DNA of 64,000 bases from Effrenium voratum (lineage: Eukaryota; Sar; Dinophyceae; Suessiales; Symbiodiniaceae), in the NCBI GenBank assembly GCA_963377175.1, contig CAUJNA010002824.1, positions 473,975 to 537,974 of the forward strand, in the 5' to 3' direction. Shown one piece after another: positions 10,513-21,400 of the stretch. Positions within the stretch are counted from its first letter, which is position 1. Every line of letters begins with the position of its first letter. Below the pieces are notes generated by a model. The model saw only the letters and a list, made by a program, of their open reading frames with translations, was not told where the DNA came from and did no database searches. A program made the translations under genes and the position numbers.

Positions 10513-10912
10513 CCGGAAAACGCAACATGGTCCCGTTGAGTGCAGGGCCTGCGGCGTGAAGGTCCAGTAGTCCAACCTCTCGTGAGTGGGTTGGGTGGCT
10601 GGTTTCTGTTTTTTTTGTTTCCCTTCAAACAACCTAAGGGGGTACCTAAAGACACGCCGAGTTTCGACCATGGTTGTTTCACACATGTTGGATTCCCATG
10701 CACCCTTGATCTCGAAGTACAATCATTCACCAATTCTGCAGGATCCCCGTTCATCAAGGTTGCAAAGCCTCCAAGAGGCGAGGTGACTATCATCCGCCAC
10801 CAATCTGTTGTTCTATGCAAGACCTTCCGTTAGAGTTCATGTCAGGCGGGCAAACGACGTGACTCTGGCTGCCTATGAACTAAAATTAATCAAGGTTGCA
10901 AAGCACGGCTGA

Positions 10913-11170
10913 ATGCCAGGCAAAAACAACAACAACTGCAACTTCACAGTCCCCAAATGTCCCCAAGGCCTGGGAACTAATACTATTGCTCTTGTCCACG
11001 CCTCAGGCACTGGAAATCCGTACACATCTCATGCAAACGTCCGGCGAGACTTTTTCCCCCTGTGCCCTGGAGCGGTCCAGGAAAAAGGTGGGTGTAGTAA
11101 TAGCTATGAAGAGCGAAGAGCCGTGCTTGCCACACGGGCAAAGGTTGCTTTGCTCACGACTCTTACATGA
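10913..11170 (+). CDS. hypothetical open frame
   Basis: About 85 codons, with a protein-like middle (IALVHASGTGNPYTSHANV) and a stop at 11,170. No homologous family recognised. It could be an exon of the same plus-strand unit as 11,481. Confidence 0.2.
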   Translation: MPGKNNNNCNFTVPKCPQGLGTNTIALVHASGTGNPYTSHANVRRDFFPLCPGAVQEKGGCSNSYEERRAVLATRAKVALLTTLT

Positions 11171-11480
11171 CTGACGACATATTGGGCCTCATGACTTGTT
11201 TGATGCCTGAAACTGGAGTCTGCAACAGTCCTCGCGAATCCTCGCGACGAAGACACCATGTGATTCGTTCCCAAAGACCGGACAAACTGGGTGGCCTCTG
11301 GTGAATGAGGAAGCAGGGCAGCCCCTCTTGACCCTAGTCTGAAAGGATCCAACTGACGAATAAAAGGTCATACAAACCTAGGAAAACAAGTAACAGGTAA
11401 CATGCCCCAGACCCTGCAACACTTTAGTGGTAAACTGTAAACCTACAGCGATATGTTTGGCTGCTATAGCTCAATCCCAG

Positions 11481-11640
11481 GAATGCGCACCTTTCGTGTT
11501 GTCGAGTTCTGCTCGCCTGAGAAACTTGGCGTCGATCTTGTGGAAGATGTACTCAGTGTCCTGCCCAGAATTCGCAAAGGAACCCGGAAATTGTGCACGG
11601 ACGTGTGTCTCACAAGGGGATACTGGGGACCGGGACCAGG
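11481..11640 (+). CDS. probable exon, unknown protein
   Basis: After a CTCAATCCCAG acceptor-like site, ATG at 11,483 opens MRTFRVVEFCSPEKLGVDL followed by a charged helix (EDVLSVLPRIRKGTRKLC). The frame stays open past a CAG|GTTTTT near 11,640. It could be a first exon starting at the ATG or an internal one. No motif recognised. Confidence 0.35.
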
Positions 11641-12101
11641 TTTTTGTTCTTCGTTTCCTATGTGGGCACACCATTGGTTCATAAGGGAAACCAACTCAAG
11701 AACAGGGAAGACTGCAAGAAAGATGGCCCTTCCGGTGGCAAGCCTCACCCCGAAAAGGAATCCACAAACATGGACCGTGACCAAGAGACGTGGCTGTGAC
11801 AACCTGCAGACTGTGACTTGGTTGAAATGATTCACTCGCTCTGCGATGCCCGAGTGGAATTCCCATACTTATGACCACTCTTAAGGGGCTTCTCTTGACA
11901 CAGGGGGCAAACATGGGCCAAGGGTTCATCTCCCACAAACATGATGCCAAAAAGCGACAACAAGGGCCCTTTGAGAACAGAATATGATGGCCAACAAGTT
12001 CGCAGGAGGTCCCCCAATACAGGGACACATGGCTCAGGCATGCTCCAAACAGTGCCTCTTTCCCTTTCAACTTGATACTCTCCGTCAAATGGAGGCTCAC
12101 T

Positions 12102-12425
12102 TTAAATGTCGCCAGGTACTGTGTTTACACCATCCAAGGGGCGCAAAAGGGAACCCTCCCCACGGAAAAACATCTCCCTCGCAAGTTGAAGCAACTCGGC
12201 ATGCATAGTTGAAGCACCTCGGCGGTCGTGGAAAATCCGCATAGTTGAACGCCCGCGTGCACAAACCTCTTCATGTGAGTGCACCATTGACATGGGAAAA
12301 TGAGGGAGTCCCTTGTTTTCTTTGAGATTGAGTGAGTCCGTCCACCTCCGTCAATTTGACCATAAACTGCTGAATAGGCATATGCCGACCTAACCTCAAT
12401 ATCCTGAACAGGAACCCGCATGTGG
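12102..12425 (-). other. open frames on both strands, gene unclear
   Basis: A minus frame of about 98 codons (MRVPVQDIEVRSAYAYSAV at its start) overlaps a plus frame of about 75 codons (11,984-12,208). The first 30 residues of the minus frame look natural and a GAG|GTTAGG donor lies within. I cannot decide which, if either, is used. Confidence 0.2.
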
Positions 12426-12628
12426 TCTAACCTCTTTCCAAGGATCCAGGACCGTTCTGTGTTCTAAGAGGCAATCATTCAAATGCAGTCAGGGAAGGTG
12501 TTTCATGGGAGCTGGCAACGGTTCCTTCAACAAACGCGAGGGGCGCTTCAGGCGAAACAAAGGTCGTATGTCTAATGGTTGCCACTACCCCCCAGGCACC
12601 CCCTCCAAGGGAAACCGGGGTAATTACA

Positions 12629-12745
12629 TGGCTGTGGGTCAAAACCCTGTAATTACCCCCGGTGAACATCCCAATCCCCACTAAAATACTAAAAAGGGTG
12701 GTGCACCTACCCCAAAATGGTACCATTGGTTTTGACCCATGGCCA
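12629..12745. mobile_element. Family B inverted-repeat element, copy 4
   Basis: Complete: ATGGCTGTGGGTCAAAACCC at the left, GGTTTTGACCCATGGCCA at the right, family core between. Confidence 0.85.
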
Positions 12746-12794
12746 CGTATCCTTCATAAGCTGGATGAACCGCTGGGCAAGCCATCATCTACTT

Positions 12795-12868
12795 TATGTA
12801 GTCTATTTTATTTAGAAGGGGAACCCTCCGCAAAAAAAAGGTAAAAGGGCAGTACTGGGAGACCTAGT
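12795..12868. mobile_element. Family A element, 5'-truncated copy 3
   Basis: Starts inside the element at TGTAGTCTATTTTATTTAG and runs to AGTACTGGGAGACCTAG. The left terminal repeat and adjoining 30 bp are missing. Confidence 0.75.
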
Positions 12869-13299
12869 CTATGGCTTTCACCGTCCCAACTCTCTCAAAG
12901 GTCGAGCTCACTTGGCCCGGACATCGGGTGCCCATTTGCGCCAGCACCCGCCTGGTTTCACCAAGTGGCAATGTGGCCAATTCAGGACAAGAGCTCGAAA
13001 AGCGGGCCGTGTCATGTTGATCCCCGCTTACAATAATGGTAAAAGCTCATAGTCCTGACACATAGACTACAGGTAACATGGACAATGCGTCATGACATGC
13101 TCGATCGGCTTGACCTCCTGCAATTCCAGTCGTTTTGCCCCAGAATCCACATGACTCCGGGCGATAAGTTTTCCAAATCCTTGAATGATCTTGCGGTTTC
13201 CCCCCTCCTTCCCTTGGAATCCAATGTGTGCGTCAGCCATGTGTCACCGCCCAGCGGCACTCCTCAACCACAGGGTTCGGCGTAAACACCTCGACCAAG

Positions 13300-14155
13300 A
13301 TGTCGTACAGCACTGCCAACTCGGCGCAAGACTCGCGCCGAGCTCAGTCAGGGCGCACGAAGCTTTGCGTTTTGCATATTCCTATGGCCTATCCAGCTAT
13401 CTTTTACAGAAACATGCTAAAGAAAAACTATAATGTACAAACCGAGCAAGCAAGCTATAGTAACATACTATCGCAGCCAGGAGCGAGATTGAACGGGTGG
13501 ATGCTAGTCAACCTGTTGGGGCCGAGCTGCTCAAGTGTTCCGCTGGCAGGAATCTCAAAGCTTGGCCAAAGATAAACCTGAGTTGCTCGTTTGTGGCGCA
13601 ATTCTCATGTTCGCAAGCGTGGTCGGTTACGCCGTTCTTCCAAAAAAAGGGCGGCGGATTTGGCTCTTTGGCAAGGTCCCCCCAACCGGAAATGTCAAAC
13701 AGGTTGCCTCTAATGGAAACTCACAATTTCACTAGCATAAGGTCCAAACCGAAAAACAACTTGCCTCAGGTTCCAGAGCGAGTCTAAGAAAAGTATATAG
13801 CACTTCCGTTGGTCAAACAAGGGAAACACAATTCACCTACTGCGGCGGAAAGCATGCTACAACAACAACTAAGGAATTTCTTTCCCTCCAGGTGTTCGAG
13901 AAATATTGCCCAAGCCTGGTTGAGCCAACCGGCAAACATGCCTTGTCGCCCTCGCACCCTGAGTTTCGCTCTGGCGAACCTGAAGAAACCTCAGCTATTG
14001 GAACGGCGAAGCCCGTTGACTTTTGGTTCCACTCGCATGCCAAAGTGTCGCGTGGGTCTCCCATGAAGCCGGGTCGACCCTACCAAAATGGCCCAGAGGC
14101 CTTCGGCGTTCCGCGCGCTGAGCGGTGGGCCAACATGTGGGCCAACGAGGCTTGA
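13300..14155 (+). CDS. three-exon gene for a small single-helix membrane protein
   Basis: Exons by inspection: 13,300-13,368, 13,550-13,675 and 13,892-14,155, all in phase 0. They give about 152 residues from ATG to TGA. Donors are TTTGC|GT and GCAAG|GT; acceptors are CGCTGGCAG and a strong TTTCTTTCCCTCCAG. Exon 1 is a polar N-terminus (MSYSTANSAQDSRRAQSG). Exon 2 carries one hydrophobic helix (ELLVCGAILMFASVVGYAVL) followed by the basic run PKKGRR. Exon 3 is soluble and ends RAERWANMWANEA. The phase match of three independently chosen exons is the main support. No named family is recognised; a small organelle-membrane subunit is one possibility. It lies on the strand opposite the PPR exons. 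Confidence 0.55.
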
Positions 14156-14489
14156 TCGATCGCCGGCCCTCACGGCTCACCAGGCTTTCTGGCGGCACAG
14201 GAGTGGACAAACGAACAAGCAGGCAGGCGGGGATACGGAGGGAGCGGGTCCCGATATGGGGGGGATTCCAACTTGGCGCCATTTCCCACCTCCGAATTGG
14301 TGCTGGCTCAGCCAGCTTTTCCTCGCAACTTCAGCTTGAGGAATCCTTGCAGTTCCCGGGCTTGGACACCTGCGCGCAAAAAAAAAAACGCACGCGCCTT
14401 AAAAGTCGAGTGACCTGATGGGTTTGAATCCGTTCGCCACCTTTCTCAGCTGAAGGACCTGGACCTGCACAAAGTGAATAACTTGAATA

Positions 14490-14577
14490 ACTTTTTGGGG
14501 GTTTAGTGGAAAACCCAACTTGATTTCAACCAGAAAGTTAAAGTCTAAAGATCCAACCCAATAGCCGTCAAGTAAAG
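14490..14577. mobile_element. Family D repeat, copy 1
   Basis: TTTGGGGGTTTAGTGGAAAACCCAAC... then AAAGTTAAAGTCTAAAGATCC and AACCCAATAGC. Copies at 22,314, 41,452 and 51,388 share both blocks; the two blocks are partly inverted to each other (GTTTAGTGGAAAACCC region against TTAAAGTC). Confidence 0.65.
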
Positions 14578-15356
14578 GCTAACCTTTTGGGGCCATGGCT
14601 ACATATGGACCACAAGTGGGAAACCCAACACCTCAAAAGGTCGGCTTTGAACAACTGAGCTTAGAATCCATGGGAAACCATTAGGCATTTACAGGGAAAT
14701 CGAACATCATCGCAGGGTTTCATATTAGGCAGTGCAGGATTTCGTCCATCAGCATCCTTCTTCTTCAGGCTACCGCTTTGGGTTGATAAGGGAGAAAGCC
14801 AAGATGTCTGGGTTGGATTCCCCTAGTTTGACAGACCTTTTTGGTGCTACCAAGAGGGCTCTCCGAAGGCTTAGGCCTGAGACCTCTAAGTAGAACCACC
14901 TGAATGGGCACTCTCAGTGGACGCCAGTGACTCAGGTGGAAAACACAATGAAAACCCGCTTTTGCCTTGGCCAACATGAAGCCCTAAATAGAAACACCAA
15001 AATTGTGGTTTCCCTTTACTCAGCCCAAAAGGTTTCCCTCAAAAAAAACACAGCCATCATCAAGGGCTAAGACGTAAGATGCTACCAAGTGTGGGGCCCT
15101 TTTCGACAGCACCCAATCCACCCAAATCTCTTTCGTATCTCGACTTGCCACAAAGAATCAAAAACACATCTCGAGAAAGGGCCTGGAAATTGGGCCCGGT
15201 CACAGCCGGCCCTTGAAGACAAGCCCAAGCCCAAGCCCTCCTCCCCCCACCAAAAAACAACAAAGTTTCTGCTGAAGGTCTTTTCCTTTGGGGGCCCAAG
15301 CAAAATGCAGGGCAGTTGTCTTTCTGACACAACCTTTTCGGCCAACCCAACAAAAC

Positions 15357-15435
15357 GGGATTCGCAGATGCGGACTCTGGGCCTTCCAAGAGTGCGGAGT
15401 AGCTGTATACGTTGGGCTCCATGCCCATGTCTTGC
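15357..15435 (-). CDS. PPR exon (most 3' seen)
   Basis: Acceptor GTTCAG|G. Reads QDMGMEPNVYSYSALLEG and then a non-PPR tail to a possible CCC|GTTTTG donor. It encodes the second half of one repeat; the expected next helix is not found downstream, so the gene's 3' end may be near here or beyond a long intron. Confidence 0.55.
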
Positions 15436-18400
15436 CTGAACGGATCAAACAAACGTGTTGTTTTTGAACAACAAAGAAGCAAAACCACAAAAAACAAAGC
15501 ATAAAAAGGGTAGGCTGCTGGCAATTTGCATAGACTCTAGCCACTGCAACGCCAGCTGCCACTGCAATCCTAGCGCATTCGCTCCGATCACGCTGTTGAA
15601 GCTAACCACATCCGGCTGGACCTCACTCATTGTGCTTAAGTCCACTGGAAAAAATGAGTATATGTTCGGTAGTGATAGATTCCCTTTAAAAGCAGCGCGG
15701 GAACAAATCAAATCTGCTTAAGCAACTGGAAGAAGAAGACCATTCGTTTTGGAGGAATCTCCCGGGATTCTCGCAAAAAAGAACACCCCCTTTTTTAAAG
15801 GGTTTAGGGAACAACAAGACCGTTAGTTCATTAGTTTTGGAGGAATCTCCGATACTCCCAAAAAAATGAGATCCCAAACACCTCCGGAGTGTCTAATGGA
15901 GGGGTCAGGTCTTCCATTGAAAACCGAAGCCAGGAGCCTCTAACAAAAAAAGCACAGAAAAAAAACGCCTTTTTAAGAGGCTTTTTTAGGGAACAACACT
16001 CCGAGCGCACCTCCGTAGTGGCCATAAGCTGGAAGAGCTCCACTGCCGCCTGCCACTGCTGAGCCTTCCCACACGCGCCCATGGCGGTATTGAAGCTGAT
16101 CACGTTCGGGGAGATCGTTGTTTGGTACCTGGAGTCCAAGTGGCAGTGGTGCTTCTTCTTCTTTTTTCTTTTTGTTAAGACTAGACATATATATATATAT
16201 ATGATTGTAATTTTTATTTGCATTTCTTTAATAGTTTTCTCCGGCGAGCTGAACGAAGGTCGGAAAGGAAGACCAAAAGGAAAACACTTCTTTTTTGGAA
16301 AGGTGAAAAAAGGTGGTAAAGGAAGATGAAAAGGACAACATGTACCAGGATTGAAGCTTGAAGTGGGAGTGGCTGTGCTTTTGAGGCTAGCTGATTTAGT
16401 GGTAAAGGAAGATCAAAAGGACAAGCACCATTTTGGGATTGCTCTAATTGGCCAATTGGGTCACAATCAACACCTTGTACCATAGCGGCCTACCCGAAAC
16501 CATGTAAAGAATGCAGAGGCGGCCGCACCGGTCTACGGAGGTGTTTATTGTGGTTTAATCAAAAATAACAAACGATTTGCGAACAGGGCAACCTGCGCCA
16601 TGTTTGAAACCAACAAACACATATGCTTGAAATGCTTGTGGGAAATATGCCTTTTCCCACTTCTGAGGCCTTACTTAATTATGACGAAGTCACTAGGTGA
16701 GATTTGTGCATCGGATGTTTTTTTTTGGTATCCCGCCATTTAAAATGGACGTGCCCAAAGTCTGATGTAGCTCCTTCGAACAGGCGTAATGTCGATTCAT
16801 CTAACCCCAATTAGTCCTGCCACTGCGAAGCAAGTAGAGCTTGTGCCCGTTCCTCCCTCCCCAACAGTTGCCTGGGCTGGAAGAAAAAGGGCGCCATTGT
16901 TCAGGTTGAAGCCCACCAAACAAAAAGGGATTTAGATGGTCCTGAACAAACAGACACCGGAAGTCGCAAATGGGTACCCGCTTGGTGTAAGGGAAAAGCA
17001 AAGGAAAACCAAAATCTATCTTTGGGTTCCTACTGTGGATGGACGAAATCCTGCACCACATTGTTTGTTGGTAAATTTACAGGGCAAGCGAATTCTCCCA
17101 GGGTTTCTTAGGTGGTGCGAAACGGATGTCGTCCATCCACAGTACTTAACCTTGAAGTTAACTTGAAAACTTCAGCTCAGGGCGCATGTCCGCCAGGAGT
17201 TGGATGGAAAGCTCCCAGCGTTCTGCACTCATGGCCGAGGTAAAGCCTGGGCAATGGGTCTGGTGGATGTTCGTGGGAACGGGGCATCTTGAACCTCTTC
17301 CCCGTCGATCCCCGGCGAAAGAAAAACTTTTACCCTCCCACCAGCGAACATGGGTTTGGTGCACAGACCCCTGTAGAAAGACTACTTTCCTCTTGGAAAG
17401 TTGGCCTGTTTGCACAAACCCATGTTAGTTGGTTGGAGGGTAGTGGTTTCAGTGGAAACTACTAAACCCTAAACAACTCAAAACTTAAGGGGACTGGGAG
17501 CCACCAATTTAAAGGGAACGGCCTGCATGATGTTAGGCTTGCTCGTTTTGGCCCCCAATCTGCGAGCTCAAAACCCCCACGAAAAGAAAGAGGAGTCTTT
17601 CCCCAGGAGCACGTAGCAACGTGATTTGGGATCCCCGGTTGCAAACACGATTTTTGTCCGGTTGTGAGGAGTCCATCCACGTGCCCGCCAAACCAACAGA
17701 CGGGAAATGACATAGTCAGTGACCCATTGCAGCTTGTCAATCTAGGTCCTCCAGTAGAGAGATTAGAATAAGGGTACCCTTTTTCCTGTAGTCTATTTAG
17801 TAGGGCAACCCTCCCCCAAACAAGGGTACAAGGGCACTACTGGGGGACCTAGATTGTTTCCGCTCTCCAGGCCTAACTGCGTTCTTTCTTCGGGTTCCAA
17901 ACTTGAAGCCTTGAGGAAGTCCACATAGGTACGTGCCATGACCCCTTAAAAATGGGGTCACTACCCAAAATGATGGGGTCATGACCCCATTTTTTGGAAG
18001 GTCACGGAGACTCCAGGTGTTGATGGACACAATCCGTCTCGGGATCAATAAAACCCACTTCGACCAAAAAACACCCAGCTTTGAATCGATGTTTCGTAAG
18101 CATTGACAAACATTCGGACTCCGGACTGCCCCTTCATGTTCCAGAATCATAAACCCGGGTTGAATTAAATGGGGGTGAGGTTCCCCGTTTGAACGTGGAC
18201 TCTGAATCCACTGTTGGAGAACCGTTCCCCCACCCCGTGAAAACAAAACAACTCTGACTCTCATCTGAGTCATTGCCCGTAGCCATGCAAAGACTGAAGG
18301 CGGATCTCCGAAGCGATTTATGGCAAGGGGATTGTCCCTCAACCTTCTACCCCAATCGGGTTTCAGCAACTCCCTGATCCGGATCTAAACCATTGCATCC

Positions 18401-21400
18401 TATCCAGTGGAGAGCTTAGAAGAAGTTGGTACCAGCTTCTTATTTGTTTCTGTCGATTTTACTGGATCCGAATCTCCCAAAAACGAAACGGGTGAAAGAA
18501 AGGGCACCAAGAATTGCCTTTGGACTCTGAGTCTCTGGATCCAAGGATCCAACCCAGAAAGAAAAAAAACGCCAAGGAGCTGATCAAGTCCAAAGAGATG
18601 GCCACGTTTCGCATGCTGCGCAGCAGACTCGTGGCCATCTGCCACAGCTCGGCCTCGCGGGAAAACTCGCCCCGCGGGACTCGAGAAAAACACCCTTCTC
18701 TTCTCAATCAAGGCGGTCCCGACCGAGCAAAACCAGGGTTTGTTGTGGTTCTCGTTTTTTTTTTTTGGTTTTCGGCTGGTGAACATAACCTACCTAGAGT
18801 CTTCATGACCCTGAAAAAATGGGTCCATGACGCCTTAATTTTGGGTAATGACCCCATTTGTTGAGGGTCATGGAGACTCCAGGTAGGTTTGGTGGAAACC
18901 AAGGCACTGCCTGGGGAATCAAGTGCTGCCTCTCTGTTTTGTTGTCCGGGTCCCAGTTTTGCTCAAGCTGTTCGTGCGGGGAAATGGGCACCTTTGTGAT
19001 GCCTAAGCAGGATTGGGAATCCCTTGACAGCTCGGATACGCCCTTGTTGGTCGCTTGAAAACAGAAAGCAACAGGAAGCCAGCCATTTTCTATGTGCACA
19101 ATGAGGGTGTCTCTTTTTTGAGGTTGGACCCCCTATGGTGTTGTTGTTTCCTCTTGGTTTCCCTTTAACACCCACACAAACCCAAGGCGCCCTTTTAAAA
19201 AGGCACACCCGTTTGTTGTTTGTTGTAGAAAAACGAAAACAAACACAGGAGTGACGCGTCTTTCAGCTTGGGGCGCCCGACCCTTTCGCGCCTTGGCACA
19301 GGAGCTGATGCACGCGTTGAAGCTCAAGATGTCGGGGGTCGGCATCTTTTGCAGCAGCCGCAGCGCAACTTCCCACTGGGAGTCCTTCCTCGTCAAATAA
19401 AAACCCTTTGGGAGCCATGAGCCAAATGGCGGTGGGTCAATAATAGGGTAACCCCAAAATGGGTTGCCCGGTGGAACCGAGGAACAAAAAAGCGTGGTAT
19501 TTTGGAGGTTCAATCTTGACCCATACCAAATGGTTGAGAACCAAAGGCTTTTTGGACCAAAGGGTCTTGTTGCTCCGGCGTTGGGACCTGGGTGGCTCAA
19601 GGAACTGAGAAAAGTCTGATGCAACCGCACGTACCAGGCCGGCCCAGCCGAGCTTCTCGCAGGAGCTAATGGTCGCGTTGTAAGAGGTCAAGTCTGGGAG
19701 GCAGTCCGTACTCCGCATGGACCCAAGCAGCTGCAAAGCTGCCTGCCACAAAGTGCCTTTCTGCAAAGAGCTGATGGTCCAGTTGTAGCTCATCAGGTCT
19801 GGAAGGATCCTCAAAAATCATGGGCAGCATTGGGCAGATTATTTTGCACTATGGAACAAGTGACTCTTCACCAACTTCAAGAGGCTCAAACTGAACCCCT
19901 GGGCATCTGAAATCACTTCAGCAATGGTCTAACGGGCGAAAACAGATGCCATGTTTCGTTCCTAAAGTCCCCCATTGTTATTTTCCAAAGTTTTAGCATT
20001 TTGCATAGCTATCGTGGAACATCTGGAGGTCAACAAGTTGGGGTTGGGCAAGTAAGCCTTTTGTGTTCCTCCCCAAAAAAGAAGACGCATTTTGGAGAAC
20101 AAAAGCCAAACATCTGCTGAAGCTCAAAACTCCCGTGGGCTTCCATCAGCAAAACGGCCGCAAAAAACCAGAAGGGACACTTCCGTTTGGTTAAGACCCC
20201 TGAAAAAATAAAACATATTTCACGTAGTGATAGATTCCCTTTAAAACCAACAGGGAAAAAATCATTTCAGCAAATGGAAGGGAAAGCCTTTGTGGGTCTG
20301 GGGAAGCGCCGGGCTTCTTCGTCTCTTGCATCTGCTCAAAGACCTGTAGCGTCACCTGCCACTGGGCCGCTTTGTCACAGCTCCGCAGCGCGGCGTTGCA
20401 GCACAGCACGTCGGGCCGTTCGGCCGCTGCCAGTAGCTCTACTGCCAGCCTAAAGCGAAAGCCGTGACCAAACCGGGGGACGGAATCTCCAGCCTGAAAA
20501 CAATGCCAGGGCAATTTCAGCCGCATGAAGAAACCACTGGTCCCAAATCCGAATTTCGGATCACTTCCCCCCCGGCTCAAAACACTGGCAGTGCGCATTT
20601 GGCATTCCAGCTTCAACTGGAACTTTATTTGGATGTTGGGCACGTGTTCACTTTTGTACTACCAAAAACATGTTGGATCCCTGTTTCCCCCAAACTGTGG
20701 ATAACCGTGCACCTGATGCAACGCCAGCTTTCTACTTACCGGCTCCTTTCATAGCCACACATCAAGAAGCCGCCCTGGATTGTGTTTGCCAAAAAGGGAT
20801 AGGAAAGCCTCCAGTGCCAGGACCCATGACTGAAGTGGCCTACGGAGCTGGGCCTGCTTAGGGACGAATCGCTGTGACCATGGTGCCTAAACCACGGAAG
20901 ATGGGAACTTACATGCATGAACGGCCATGAGTCAAAATCCTGTACCCCCAGTGAACATCCCAATCCCCACTAAATAGACTAAAATGGCTGGTGCACCTAC
21001 CCCAAAATGGTACCATTGGTTTTGACCCACAGCCCGCAACCATTGTTCGCATTGTTAAAGCACCTAGCAATTCCCGGATCATCTTATGCGTAACACAAGT
21101 ACCGTCGGCATCAAACTTCTCATAGGGCACCTGCCACTGGATTTCACATTATCCCAAAAGTGTTGCATTTTCCTGGGTTCAGTTGTGCCACTGTTTGCTT
21201 GCTTGAACCATCGGAACAACTGAGGGACCCCCCCAAAAAATAAATAAATAAAGGAGGCCCACTCACAGACCACCGGACCAGGGGAGATCCGAAACACCTG
21301 GACCTTCAAACTCCGGGAAATTTCTGGGTGTTTTAGGAGACCCCTACGATTTACCGAATTCCAGTGGTTTAGCTACAATTTGGGCAAAAACACATACGAA

